Shown here: in pieces, positions 48,323-57,060 of the stretch
Position numbering within the stretch: the stretch's first letter is position 1
How the letters are laid out: each line of letters begins with the position of its first letter
NCBI RefSeq assembly: GCF_006439395.2
Contig: NZ_CP083950.1
Location: forward strand, 1,364,001 to 1,428,000
Source: Mesorhizobium sp. B4-1-4
GTDB taxonomy: Bacteria; Pseudomonadota; Alphaproteobacteria; Rhizobiales; Rhizobiaceae
Length of the DNA: 64,000 nt
Direction: 5' to 3'
The notes under the pieces: generated by a model
What the model was told of the DNA's origin: nothing
Database searches by the model: none
Seen by the model: the letters and a program-made list of their open reading frames with translations, nothing else
Program-made: the position numbers and the translations under genes

Positions 48323-48789
48323 CGCGGTCCAGATCCGACGGATGGTGGTATGAGAAAGGCCGCGGTCGGCTGCCATCGAACGGATGGACCAGTGCGTGGC
48401 ATCCTTGGGAGTGGTGTTCAACGTACGCTCGACGACCTGAGCAACCTGGGCATCGGAGACAGTTCGCGGTCGACCGGTACGATATTCATCTGTCAGCCCT
48501 TCAATACCATCCTGTACGAACCGACGGCGCCACTTGCCAACCGTGTGCTCGTGAACACCCAGGCGTTCGGCAACGTCTTTGCTTTGCAAACCCTGCGCGC
48601 ACAGCAAGACCATCCGGCATCGATCCGACAAGGAGCGCGGCGCCTTATGCCGGCGCACCTGAGATTCGAGGAAACCTCTATCCGCGTCGCTTAGAACGAC
48701 AAGGTCCGCCTGCCTGCCAGCCATGAATCAAACTCCTGCTCTTGTGACAGAAGCCAAACAAAATGAAGCTTACTTTTGTTCCAGGGGAC
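47629..48789 (-). mobile_element. IS630-family insertion sequence, 1161 bp
   Basis: Both ends carry related inverted repeats: GTCACCTGAATCTGAAGTTC read inward from 47629, and GTCCCCTGGAACAAAAGTAA read inward from 48789 on the other strand, with GTC-CCTG-A in common and a second shared block TTCATT. Each end is flanked by TA (47627-47628 and 48790-48791), the duplication made by IS630/Tc1 elements. Inside are a helix-turn-helix domain and a DDE transposase. Insertion was at the stop codon of the hydrolase gene. Confidence 0.88.
48260..48724 (-). pseudogene. IS630-family transposase, N-terminal DNA-binding part
   Basis: Begins MAGRQADLVVLSDADRGFLE and carries two helix-turn-helix modules: SKDVAERLGVHEHTVGKWRRR near residue 48 and [21 protein letters not shown] near residue 110. 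After RRIWTAF the frame leaves the conserved sequence and ends in a short unrelated tail. Skipping one base in the T5 run would join it to the catalytic part. Either a disabling insertion or, less likely, a +1 frameshift site. Confidence 0.8.
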
Positions 48790-49463
48790 TAGCGCAGCCG
48801 CTTCGGCCGAGGATCAGACAACTCGCCGGCGAGCCGCCGATCGAGATAGTCGGCACATTCCTCGATCAAAAGGTCTGCGTCATTGGCGAAGAAATGGTTG
48901 GCGCCGGGCAAGGTCTTCTGGGTGATGGTGATGCCCTTTTGCGTGTGCAGCTTATCGACCAGGCCTTGCACATCCTTGGGCGGCGCCACTTTGTCGGCAT
49001 CGCCATGGATGATCAGGCCGGATGACGGGCAGGGCGCCAGGAACGAGAAATCATAGGTGTTCGGCTGCGGCGCGATCGAGATGAAGCCTTCGATCTCGGG
49101 CCGGCGCATCAGGAGCTGCATGCCGATCCACGAGCCGAACGAATAACCGGCGACCCAGCAGCTCTTGGAATCCGGATGCAGCGACTGCACCCAGTCGAGA
49201 GCGGCGGCCGCGTCAGACAATTCGCCGGTGCCGTGATCGAATTCGCCCTGGCTGCGGCCGATGCCGCGGAAATTGAAGCGCAGCGTGGTGAAATCACGCT
49301 TCTGGAACATGTAGAAGAGGTCGTAGACGATCTTGTTGTTCATCGTGCCGCCGAACTGCGGGTGCGGATGTAGGACGATGGCGATCGGCGCGCTCTTTTC
49401 CTTGGAGGGCTGATAGCGTCCCTCCAGGCGGCCGGCCGGACCGGTGAAAATGACCTCAGGCAT
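48789..49463 (-). CDS. Alpha/beta hydrolase (YcjY/DUF-type esterase family)
   Basis: A 224-aa single-domain hydrolase. HPHPQFGGTMNNKIVYDLFY near residue 33 is the characteristic N-terminal motif of this bacterial family, GYSFGSW holds the nucleophile Ser, HGDADKVAPP the Asp and PGANHFF the His. The substrate is unknown. Start MPEVIFTGPAGRLEG is the conserved N-terminus. Its TAG stop coincides with the TA target site of the IS element, which replaced everything downstream but left the reading frame intact. Confidence 0.88.
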   Translation of the reverse strand: MPEVIFTGPAGRLEGRYQPSKEKSAPIAIVLHPHPQFGGTMNNKIVYDLFYMFQKRDFTTLRFNFRGIGRSQGEFDHGTGELSDAAAALDWVQSLHPDSKSCWVAGYSFGSWIGMQLLMRRPEIEGFISIAPQPNTYDFSFLAPCPSSGLIIHGDADKVAPPKDVQGLVDKLHTQKGITITQKTLPGANHFFANDADLLIEECADYLDRRLAGELSDPRPKRLR

Positions 49464-49670
49464 AAAATACTCCACTTGGCATACGAATGCGCGGCGCCCG
49501 GAACGTGTCTTCCTCTGGCCTTGACGCAGGGCGAGCGTCTTCTTAGAAGCTAGTTTAGAACTATTCAAAACTAAGTGGCCAGACCTCGAGCCTGGCTACC
49601 GCGCCGCAAGCCGCGTAAATAGGACGGCTCGCCTTGGAATTTCAAGGAAATAACGCCATACGACAGCGGA

Positions 49671-50879
49671 ATGGCTTCTGAAGGGACCGACTGGACGAAA
49701 ATGGCCGCAAAACGCGCCTATCTCGACTACAATGCCAGCACTCCGCTGCTCGCGGCGGCACGCGAGGCTATGGTCGCGGCGCTGGACGTGACCGCCAATC
49801 CGTCCTCGGTCCACGCCGAAGGGCGCGCGGCGCGACGCCTGATCGAGACTGCGAGGCGTGAGGTTGCGGCGCTGGTGAATGCCAGGCCCGAGCATGTCGT
49901 GTTCACCTCCGGCGCGACCGAAGCGGCCTCGACGCTGCTGACCCCGGACTGGCAGATGGGGCGTGGCAGCGTTCGCATGAGCCGGCTTTACGTGTCGGCG
50001 GCCGACCATCCCTGCCTGTTGAATGGCGGGCGCTTCCCGGCAGCGCAGGTGACGCGCATCGGCGTCGATGCCAGTGGCATTGCCGATCTTGTCGCCCTGG
50101 CTACCGCGCTTGACGCTCACGACGAGGCCGATGGCCTGCCGCTGGTGGCGATCCATGCCGCTAACAACGAGACCGGCGTCATCCAGCCGATCGATCGTAT
50201 CGCAGGGATCGTGAAGGCCGCGGGCGGCGTTCTCGTCGTTGATGCGGTTCAAGCCGCGGGCCGTGTTTCAATCGATATGTCAGCGGGTTACGCCGATTAT
50301 TTGATTCTGTCTTCGCACAAGATCGGTGGCCCCAAGGGCGTTGGGGCCATTGTCGCCGCCGCCGATCTGATGATGCCCAAGCCCCTGATCAACGGTGGAG
50401 GCCAGGAAAAGGGCCACCGCGGCGGAACGGAAAACCTCGCCGCCATCGCCGGTTTTGGCGCGGCCGCGCGTGAGGCTTTGGCCGAATTGCAGGCTATGGA
50501 TGCGGTGCGACAGCGCCGTGACGAGATCGAGGCCATCGTGAAAACGCTGGTGCCCGAGGCGGAAATCTTTGGAACCGGCGCGCCAAGGCTTGCCAACACG
50601 ACATTCTTCGCTATTGCGAACGTCAAGGCGGAAACCGCGCAGATCGCTTTCGATCTGGCCGGTGTGGCGCTGTCGGCCGGCTCCGCCTGCTCGTCGGGCA
50701 AGGTCGGGCCGAGCCATGTGCTGAAGGCAATGGGCTACGGCGACAGTCTCGGCGCCTTGCGCGTGTCGATCGGTTCGGCGACGGGCGCCGAGGACATCGA
50801 ACTGTTCCGCGCCGCGCTGGCGGGGATCGCCGCGCGCCAAGCCGCCAGAGACAAGGCGGATAGGGATAAAGCCGCGTAG
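49671..50879 (+). CDS. Cysteine desulfurase, class I (IscS/NifS type)
   Basis: PLP enzyme of 402 aa taking sulfur from cysteine as an enzyme persulfide. YLDYNASTPLLAAAREAM near residue 17 is the NifS/IscS opening, HAANNETGVIQPI and SSHKIGGPKG (PLP lysine) are in place, and the flexible catalytic loop reads SAGSACSSGKVGPSHVLKAM with Cys340. The long loop and SACSSG pattern mark the class I type, distinct from the SufS at the operon's end. An ATG ten codons on (49701) is an alternative start. It precedes sufB by 241 nt that contain a palindromic repeat. Confidence 0.92.
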   Translation: MASEGTDWTKMAAKRAYLDYNASTPLLAAAREAMVAALDVTANPSSVHAEGRAARRLIETARREVAALVNARPEHVVFTSGATEAASTLLTPDWQMGRGSVRMSRLYVSAADHPCLLNGGRFPAAQVTRIGVDASGIADLVALATALDAHDEADGLPLVAIHAANNETGVIQPIDRIAGIVKAAGGVLVVDAVQAAGRVSIDMSAGYADYLILSSHKIGGPKGVGAIVAAADLMMPKPLINGGGQEKGHRGGTENLAAIAGFGAAAREALAELQAMDAVRQRRDEIEAIVKTLVPEAEIFGTGAPRLANTTFFAIANVKAETAQIAFDLAGVALSAGSACSSGKVGPSHVLKAMGYGDSLGALRVSIGSATGAEDIELFRAALAGIAARQAARDKADRDKAA

Positions 50880-50888
50880 CGGTTGGGA

Positions 50889-50934
50889 GCATCGGACCGA
50901 AAAGTGCGTAGCGGTTTTCGGGAAAATCCGATGT
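50889..50934. repeat. Nested palindromic repeat between the desulfurase gene and sufB
   Basis: CATCGGA (50890-50896) pairs with TCCGATG (50927-50933), and inside it CCGAAAA (50897-50903) pairs with TTTTCGG (50915-50921). This double-stem design matches a palindromic element common between genes in Mesorhizobium and related rhizobia. It may end the desulfurase transcript. Confidence 0.65.
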
Positions 50935-51120
50935 TTGGGTAACGTATTCGGGCCTTCGGGCCTGGTAGAGCCGTGCGTTTCATGCTGGCCGGGTGAATTT
51001 CCGGTCGAAGCGCACTATATGAAACTACGCTGCCGCGAATGCCCCTTTTGGTGTCCATTTCGGCGGTGCCATAGTTTGAAAACTGTCGGGTCTTGACCCC
51101 GGCGTGGATGGAGAACGCTT

Positions 51121-52638
51121 ATGCCTGCTGTGCAGGAGACGATCGATCGAGTCCGCAAGATCGATGTCGACCAGTATAAATATGGATTCCAGACCGAAAT
51201 CGCTGTCGACAAGGCCCCCAAGGGCCTGAGCGAAGACATCATCCGTTTCATTTCGGCAAAGAAGGACGAACCGTCCTGGATGCTGGAATGGCGCCTGGAA
51301 GCCTATCGCCGCTGGCTGACGCTCGAGGAGCCGACCTGGGCGCGCGTCAACTATCCCAAGATCGATTTCCAGGACATCTATTACTACGCGGCGCCCAAGA
51401 GCACGCCCGGCCCGAAGTCGCTGAGCGATGTCGATCCCGAACTGCTGAAGGTCTACGAGAAGCTCGGCATTCCGCTGAAGGAGCAGGAAATCCTGGCTGG
51501 CGTCCAGAAGACCGATGCTTCCGAACTCGAGGAAGTCAGCGACAATGTCTATAAATCGGGCCGCGTCGCGGTCGACGCGGTGTTCGATTCCGTCTCGGTC
51601 GTCACAACCTTCAAGAAGGAGTTGGCGCAGGCCGGCGTTATCTTCTGCTCGATCTCGGAAGCCATCCGCGAGCACCCCGAACTGGTACAGAAATATCTGG
51701 GCTCGGTGGTGCCGACATCCGACAATTTCTACGCCACGCTGAATTCGGCTGTCTTCACCGACGGCTCGTTCGTCTTCGTGCCCAAGGGCGTGCGCTGCCC
51801 GATGGAGCTGTCGACCTATTTCCGCATGAACGAGAAGAACACCGGCCAGTTCGAGCGCACGCTGATCATCGCCGAGGAGGGGGCCTACGTCTCCTATCTC
51901 GAAGGCTGCACGGCGCCGCAGCGCGACGAGAACCAGCTTCACGCCGCTGTCGTCGAACTGGTGGCGCTCGACGATGCCGAGATCAAATATTCGACCGTGC
52001 AGAACTGGTACCCCGGCGATGCCGAGGGCAAGGGCGGCATCTACAATTTCGTCACCAAGCGCGGCGACTGCCGTGGCGACCGTTCGAAGATCTCGTGGAC
52101 GCAGGTCGAAACCGGCTCGGCCATCACGTGGAAGTATCCGAGCTGCATCCTGCGCGGCGACGATTCCTCGGGCGAATTCTATTCGATTGCGGTGTCGAAC
52201 GGCTATCAGCAGGTCGACTCGGGCACCAAGATGATCCATCTCGGCAAGAACACGTCGAGCCGCATCATCTCCAAGGGCATCGCTGCCGGCTTCTCGCAGA
52301 ACACCTATCGCGGCCAGGTCTCGGCGCACCGCAAGGCGACCAACGCCCGCAACTTCACCAATTGCGACTCGTTGCTGATCGGCGACCAATGCGGCGCGCA
52401 CACCGTGCCCTACATGGAAGCCAAGAACTCGACGGCGCAGTTCGAGCACGAGGCGACGACGTCGAAGATTTCCGAGGACCAGAAGTTCTACGTCATGCAG
52501 CGCGGCATTCCGGAAGAAGAGGCGATCGCGCTGATCGTCAACGGCTTCGTCAAGGACGTCATCCAGCAACTGCCGATGGAGTTCGCGGTGGAGGCGCAGA
52601 AGCTGATCGGCATCTCGCTGGAAGGAAGCGTGGGCTAG
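51121..52638 (+). CDS. sufB: Fe-S cluster scaffold subunit SufB
   Basis: Core of the SufBCD scaffold that builds Fe-S clusters, 505 aa, about 10 longer than the E. coli protein. [20 protein letters not shown] near residue 90, [19 protein letters not shown] and [17 protein letters not shown] are strongly conserved SufB segments, and [20 protein letters not shown] holds the conserved cysteine region; [17 protein letters not shown] follows. GGAGAA precedes the ATG. It heads the run of suf genes to 57441. Confidence 0.97.
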   Translation: MPAVQETIDRVRKIDVDQYKYGFQTEIAVDKAPKGLSEDIIRFISAKKDEPSWMLEWRLEAYRRWLTLEEPTWARVNYPKIDFQDIYYYAAPKSTPGPKSLSDVDPELLKVYEKLGIPLKEQEILAGVQKTDASELEEVSDNVYKSGRVAVDAVFDSVSVVTTFKKELAQAGVIFCSISEAIREHPELVQKYLGSVVPTSDNFYATLNSAVFTDGSFVFVPKGVRCPMELSTYFRMNEKNTGQFERTLIIAEEGAYVSYLEGCTAPQRDENQLHAAVVELVALDDAEIKYSTVQNWYPGDAEGKGGIYNFVTKRGDCRGDRSKISWTQVETGSAITWKYPSCILRGDDSSGEFYSIAVSNGYQQVDSGTKMIHLGKNTSSRIISKGIAAGFSQNTYRGQVSAHRKATNARNFTNCDSLLIGDQCGAHTVPYMEAKNSTAQFEHEATTSKISEDQKFYVMQRGIPEEEAIALIVNGFVKDVIQQLPMEFAVEAQKLIGISLEGSVG

Positions 52639-52646
52639 TCGAGAAT

Positions 52647-52886
52647 ATGCTGAAGTTCCTGGGAAACATGCTACTTGGTGCCTTGGCGGTAGCGCTGTTC
52701 CTTGCGGTCGCCGGTGCCGTGTTGGCGCTCGTCGGCTCTATCGGCGACCTTCCGGTTCTGAAGCAAGTCAGCGGCTCGCTATCCGTCTTGGGAGTGTCCT
52801 GCTTTTTTGCTGCCTTTCTAGTGTTGGGCCTTGTTAACCGGATGAGACCAATGGGGCAGCACAAAGTCGATGGCGGTGCTGGGTGA
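52647..52886 (+). CDS. Small two-helix membrane protein inside the suf operon
   Basis: A 79-aa protein I do not recognise, beginning MLKFLGNMLLGALAVALFL. Two hydrophobic segments (about 6-30 and 45-65) are separated by a short loop with GSIGDLPVLKQVSG, and a polar tail ends in HKVDGGAG. It starts 8 nt after sufB and its stop overlaps a following GTG. Codon usage resembles its neighbours. Location suggests co-transcription with suf, but no role can be assigned. Confidence 0.6.
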   Translation: MLKFLGNMLLGALAVALFLAVAGAVLALVGSIGDLPVLKQVSGSLSVLGVSCFFAAFLVLGLVNRMRPMGQHKVDGGAG

Positions 52887-52978
52887 TATCGATGAGCGCG
52901 CCCATTCTCAGAGAGGACATCTGGTTTGCCGTCCGCTGGCGGCGACTTTGGGCTGTTCGCCGCGAGGGCAACATCGCC

Positions 52979-53179
52979 ATGGCGAAGTATGCCGGGGCGA
53001 CCGTCGTCTCGGCATTTGCCGGCATCCTGCTGGCCGCCTTCGTCAACCTCTATGTCGGCCTCGCCGTCTTCGCTATCGCCTTCGGCCTGTCCTTCTGGTG
53101 GTTCAAGGCGCTGCAGCGCCGTCACACCGATTACTCCATCACTTACGACGACTATTTCAGAGAAAAGAACAATGCTTGA
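52979..53179 (+). CDS. Second small membrane protein, between sufB and sufC
   Basis: Begins MAKYAGATVVSAFAGILLAA and has two closely spaced hydrophobic segments (residues 7-25 and 26-44) followed by a basic, polar tail ending DYFREKNNA; 66 aa. GAGGG lies 8 nt before this ATG. The frame is open further upstream to a GTG at 52883 that overlaps the previous stop, giving a 98-aa alternative. The last 8 nt overlap sufC, indicating translational coupling. Confidence 0.65.
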   Translation: MAKYAGATVVSAFAGILLAAFVNLYVGLAVFAIAFGLSFWWFKALQRRHTDYSITYDDYFREKNNA

Positions 53180-53927
53180 GATCAAGAACCTGCATGCCCG
53201 CATCGTCGATGACGGCACCGAAATCATCCGCGGCTTGAACCTGACGGTGAAAGCCGGCGAGGTCGCCGCCATCATGGGCCCGAACGGCTCGGGCAAATCG
53301 ACGCTGTCCTACATCCTGGCGGGGCGAGAGGACTATGAGGTGACGGAGGGCGACATCCTCTACAACGGCCAGTCGATCCTCGAAATGGATCCGGCCGAGC
53401 GCGCTACTTCCGGAATCTTCCTCGCCTTCCAGTATCCCATGGAGATACCGGGCGTGGCGACCATGGAATTCCTGAAGGTGGCGATGAACGAGCAGCGCAA
53501 GGCGCGCGGCGAGGAGCCGCTGAAGATCCCGGAATTTCTCAAGCGCGTGAAGGAAGCCGCCGCCTCGCTCAACATGGACATCAACATGCTGAAGCGGCCG
53601 CTCAACGTCGGTTTCTCCGGCGGCGAGAAGAAGCGCGCCGAGATCCTGCAGATGAAGCTTCTGGAGCCGAAACTCTGCGTGCTCGACGAGACCGATTCCG
53701 GCCTTGACATCGATGCGCTGAAGATCGTGTCCGACGGCGTCAACGCGCTGCGTTCGCCCGACCGGGCCTTCCTGGTCATCACCCACTACCAGCGTCTGCT
53801 CGAGCACATCGTGCCCGACAGCGTACACGTGCTCTACAAAGGCCAGGTCATCAAGTCGGGCGACAAGTCGCTGGCGCTCGACCTCGAAGCCAACGGCTAT
53901 GCCGGCGTGATCGGCGAAGCCGCGTGA
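53172..53927 (+). CDS. sufC: Fe-S assembly ATPase SufC
   Basis: Soluble ABC-type ATPase of the SufBCD complex, 251 aa. Walker A GPNGSGKST near residue 36, Q-loop AFQYPMEIPG, signature FSGGEKKRAEILQM (the SufC-specific variant), Walker B LCVLDETDSGLD and H-loop ITHYQRLL are all present. Starts within the preceding small membrane gene and ends 19 nt before the sufD start. Confidence 0.97.
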   Translation: MLEIKNLHARIVDDGTEIIRGLNLTVKAGEVAAIMGPNGSGKSTLSYILAGREDYEVTEGDILYNGQSILEMDPAERATSGIFLAFQYPMEIPGVATMEFLKVAMNEQRKARGEEPLKIPEFLKRVKEAAASLNMDINMLKRPLNVGFSGGEKKRAEILQMKLLEPKLCVLDETDSGLDIDALKIVSDGVNALRSPDRAFLVITHYQRLLEHIVPDSVHVLYKGQVIKSGDKSLALDLEANGYAGVIGEAA

Positions 53928-53946
53928 AATGGCGGAGGCAAGACTG

Positions 53947-55215
53947 ATGAACATGCACGCACAACCGCAGCGGACACCGGCCGAGACAGCGTTGATCGAC
54001 GCGTTCGGCGATCGGCTGTCGCTGCTGCCGGGTGACGGCGCAGTGATGCTGAAGCGCGACGACGCCATCGAGGCGATCAAGCACGGCCTGCCGACGCGGC
54101 GCGTCGAATCCTGGCACTACACCGATCTGCGCCGGTTGTTGAACACGGTTCCGGATTTCGATCCGGCCGCCGCGGCGAAAGCCATTGCGCCAATCGTTGA
54201 AGGCTCGACGGTTCTGGCCATGCTGAACGGCGCGTCGAGCGCCAAGGCGCCCGTCGTCGAGGGCGTCAGCGTGCAACGCCTATCGGAAAAGCTGACCGAC
54301 GGTAGCATTGCGCCGGGCCTCGCTCCCTATGGCAGCGACGACGCTATCGGCGCGCTGAACACGGCCTTTGTCGCCGACGGTTATTTCATCGATATTGCCG
54401 ACGGCGCCGAGCTGGAAAAGCCGCTCGAATTGCAGAATTTGCAGGCAGGCGGCCAGACCCATGTGCGTTTACCTGTACGCGTCGGCGCTGGCGGCAAGGC
54501 AGTTATAGTCGAGCGTCAGGCAGGTGAGGGCGTGGCGCTGGTCAGCTCGGTGAGCCAGCTCGTGCTCGGCGAGGGCGCCGAGGTGACCTGGCTGATCGTG
54601 CAGGAGCAGCCGGACACGGCCACGCATCTGGCGCAGTTCAAGGCCCATATCGGCAAGAACGCGAAGCTGACGCTGTTCGTCATGAACGCCGGCGGCAGAT
54701 TGGTGCGCCAGGAGATCGTGATCAAGACCACCGGCGAGGGCGCCGACTTCAAGTTGCGTGGCATCAATCTGTTGGCGGGCGACACACACACCGATGTGAC
54801 GATGGTGCTCGACCACGCAGTCCCGCATACGACATCGACGGAAGTGATCCGCAATGTCGTCACCGGCAAAGCGCGCGGTGTCTTCCAGGGCCGCATCAAC
54901 GTCCATCAATATGCGCAGAAGACCAACGCCAAGATGGCCTGCAACACGCTGCTTCTGTCGGACGATGGCGAGTTCTCGACCAAGCCCGAACTCGAAATCT
55001 TCGCCGACGACGTCGTCTGCGGCCACGGCGCGACGGTCACCGAGATCGACCACGACCATCTGTTCTACCTGATGGCGCGCGGCGTCGACGAGAAGACCGC
55101 ACGGGGCCTTCTGGTGAAAGCGTTCGTCGCCGAGGTGATCGAGGAGATGGATGACGAGACGATCGTCGAGGCGCTGGAAGCGCGGCTCGATGAATGGTTC
55201 GTGACACACGGGTAA
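53947..55215 (+). CDS. sufD: Fe-S scaffold subunit SufD
   Basis: SufB paralogue of 422 aa forming the SufBC2D complex. The N-terminal helical region includes GLPTRRVESWHYTDLRRLL; the beta-helix core contains GKARGVFQGRINVHQYAQKT and LEIFADDVVCGHGATVTEID with the cysteine and histidine conserved in SufD; AEVIEEMDDETIVEALEARL ends it. The ATG at 53947 is preferred over 53929 because GGAGG lies nine bases upstream of it. Confidence 0.96.
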   Translation: MNMHAQPQRTPAETALIDAFGDRLSLLPGDGAVMLKRDDAIEAIKHGLPTRRVESWHYTDLRRLLNTVPDFDPAAAAKAIAPIVEGSTVLAMLNGASSAKAPVVEGVSVQRLSEKLTDGSIAPGLAPYGSDDAIGALNTAFVADGYFIDIADGAELEKPLELQNLQAGGQTHVRLPVRVGAGGKAVIVERQAGEGVALVSSVSQLVLGEGAEVTWLIVQEQPDTATHLAQFKAHIGKNAKLTLFVMNAGGRLVRQEIVIKTTGEGADFKLRGINLLAGDTHTDVTMVLDHAVPHTTSTEVIRNVVTGKARGVFQGRINVHQYAQKTNAKMACNTLLLSDDGEFSTKPELEIFADDVVCGHGATVTEIDHDHLFYLMARGVDEKTARGLLVKAFVAEVIEEMDDETIVEALEARLDEWFVTHG

Positions 55216-55217
55216 GC

Positions 55218-55290
55218 ACTCTTCCTTCCCCCTTTGTGGGAGAAGGTGGATTGGCGCGAAGCGCCGAGACGGATGAGAGGTGCTGGACGG
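55218..55290. repeat. Intergenic mosaic repeat between sufD and sufS
   Basis: Two hairpin modules: CTTCCCCC...GGGAGAAGG around 55226-55246, and GGCGCGAAGCGCC at 55253-55265, then CGAGACGGATGAGAGG. This is the inverted counterpart of the element at 4529-4582 and starts like the one at 57440. It lies inside the suf operon, in the 101-nt sufD-sufS gap. Confidence 0.65.
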
Positions 55291-55316
55291 AATGAGGCGA
55301 TGCCTCGGAAGAGCTT

Positions 55317-56561
55317 ATGATGGACCAGAAAGTCGAAACCATCCCCTACGACGTCGAGGCGATCCGCCGCGACTTTCCGATCCTGTCGCGGCAAGTCTAT
55401 GGCAAGCCTCTTGTCTATCTCGACAATGGCGCCTCGGCGCAGAAGCCGCAGGTGGTGCTGGACACGATCCAGCACGCCTATTCCCAGGAATACGCCAACG
55501 TCCATCGCGGCCTGCATTTCCTGTCCAACGCCGCGACCGACGCCTATGAAAAGGCGCGTGAGACGGTGCGCCGTTTCCTCAATGCGCCAAGCACCGACAA
55601 CATCGTCTTCACCTCGAATACGACCTCGGCGATCAACACGGTGGCTTATGGCTATGGCATGCCCAATATCGGCGAGGGCGACGAAATCGTGCTGTCGATC
55701 ATGGAGCATCATTCCAACATCGTTCCCTGGCATTTCATCCGCGAACGGCAGGGCGCCAGGCTGGTCTGGATGCCGGTCGACGATCTCGGTGTCTTCCACA
55801 TCGAGGAATTCGAAAAGCGGCTGACTAACAGGACAAAGCTTGTCGCCATCACGCAGATGTCGAATGCGTTGGGCACGGTGACGCCGATCAAGGAGATCGT
55901 GCGCATCGCGCATGCGCGGGGCATTCCAGTGCTCGTCGACGGCAGCCAGAGCGCCGTGCATATGCCGATCGACGTGCAGGACCTGGATTGCGACTTCTTC
56001 GTCTTCACCGGCCACAAGGTCTATGGCCCCTCGGGCATCGGCGTTCTCTACGGCAAGAAGGACATTCTCGGGGGTATGCGCCCCTTCATGGGCGGTGGCG
56101 AAATGATCGAGGAGGTGACGGAAGACATCGTCACCTACAACGAGCCGCCGCATCGTTTTGAGGCCGGCACGCCGCCGATTGTGCAGGCGATCGGGCTGGG
56201 TGCTGCGCTCGACTACATGGACTCTGTCGGTCGGGAACGCATCGCGGCGCATGAGCAAGACCTCAAGAACTATGCCCATGAACGGCTGCGCGCCATCAAT
56301 TCGCTGCGCATCTTCGGCGACGCGCCGGGCAAGGGCGCCATCATCTCCTTCGAATTGCAGGGCATTCACGCCCATGACGTGTCGATGGTGATAGACAGGC
56401 AGGGTGTGGCAGTGCGCGCCGGTACGCATTGCGCCCAGCCGCTGTTGAAACGCTTTGGCGTAACCTCCACATGCAGGGCATCGTTCGGCATGTATAATAC
56501 CAGGGCCGAAGTCGACGCTTTGGCCGAGGCGCTTGAAAAAGCGCGCAAGTTTTTCGGGTGA
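55317..56561 (+). CDS. sufS: Cysteine desulfurase SufS (class II)
   Basis: PLP-dependent sulfur donor of the Suf system, 414 aa. YLDNGASAQKPQVVLD near residue 34 is the class II opening, EHHSNIVPW and DGSQSAVHMP position PLP, Lys234 in TGHKVYGP binds it, and the short active loop RAGTHCAQP holds Cys372. No sufE gene is next to it, so the partner sulfurtransferase must be elsewhere. GGAAGAG precedes the start; ATGATG offers two adjacent start codons. Confidence 0.96.
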   Translation: MMDQKVETIPYDVEAIRRDFPILSRQVYGKPLVYLDNGASAQKPQVVLDTIQHAYSQEYANVHRGLHFLSNAATDAYEKARETVRRFLNAPSTDNIVFTSNTTSAINTVAYGYGMPNIGEGDEIVLSIMEHHSNIVPWHFIRERQGARLVWMPVDDLGVFHIEEFEKRLTNRTKLVAITQMSNALGTVTPIKEIVRIAHARGIPVLVDGSQSAVHMPIDVQDLDCDFFVFTGHKVYGPSGIGVLYGKKDILGGMRPFMGGGEMIEEVTEDIVTYNEPPHRFEAGTPPIVQAIGLGAALDYMDSVGRERIAAHEQDLKNYAHERLRAINSLRIFGDAPGKGAIISFELQGIHAHDVSMVIDRQGVAVRAGTHCAQPLLKRFGVTSTCRASFGMYNTRAEVDALAEALEKARKFFG

Positions 56562-56959
56562 CGACCATGGAAGATATCAGCACAGCCACAGAGGCCGCGC
56601 CGGAAGCCGGCGTCAATGGCGTCGTCTCCGCCACGGCCATTCCCGCCGACGAACTGGCGCGGCTGACCGACGACATCGTCTCGGCGCTGAAGACCGTCTA
56701 CGACCCGGAAATCCCGGCCGACATTTACGAGCTCGGCCTCGTCTACAAGATCGACATCGAGGACGACCGCTCGGTCAAGATCGACATGACGCTGACCGCC
56801 CCCGGCTGCCCGGTGGCCGGCGAAATGCCCGGTTGGGTGGAAAACGCCGTCGGCGCCGTCGAAGGCGTATCAGGCGTCGAAGTCAACATGACCTTCGACC
56901 CGCCATGGACGCCCGACCGCATGTCGGAAGAGGCGCAGGTCGCGGTTGGCTGGTACTAG
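56558..56959 (+). CDS. SUF-system MIP18/DUF59-domain protein (SufT-like)
   Basis: A 133-aa protein with an N-terminal Ala/Glu-rich tail and a MIP18 domain from about residue 33: KTVYDPEIPADIYELGLVY, IDMTLTAPGCPVAGEMPGWV with the conserved Cys, and VEVNMTFDPPWTPDRMSEEA. This is the composition of the SufT/PaaD-like Fe-S maturation factors. A GTG overlapping the sufS stop (GTGA) or an ATG three codons later is the start. Confidence 0.92.
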   Translation: MTTMEDISTATEAAPEAGVNGVVSATAIPADELARLTDDIVSALKTVYDPEIPADIYELGLVYKIDIEDDRSVKIDMTLTAPGCPVAGEMPGWVENAVGAVEGVSGVEVNMTFDPPWTPDRMSEEAQVAVGWY

Positions 56960-56989
56960 CGTTGAGCTTGGCACACTTGCACCATGGAT

Positions 56990-57015
56990 AAAACTTCACC
57001 ATTTTAGGTGAGAAT
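56990..57015 (+). promoter_or_regulatory. Inverted repeat ahead of sufA, possible iron-linked operator
   Basis: TTCACC and GGTGAG flank ATTTTA, followed at once by AATCATTC, in the 101-nt gap between the SufT-like gene and sufA. The TGAGAATCATT stretch resembles half of a Fur-type site by eye. It could be an operator or a transcript hairpin. Confidence 0.3.
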
Positions 57016-57060
57016 CATTCGGCAGACCTTGAACCTGCACGGAATGGAGAAGGAAAAAGA

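Noticed and set aside
50880-51120. IscR/RirA binding site upstream of sufB
   Set aside because: No convincing match to an iron-responsive or IscR-type operator; the only clear structure is the palindromic repeat.
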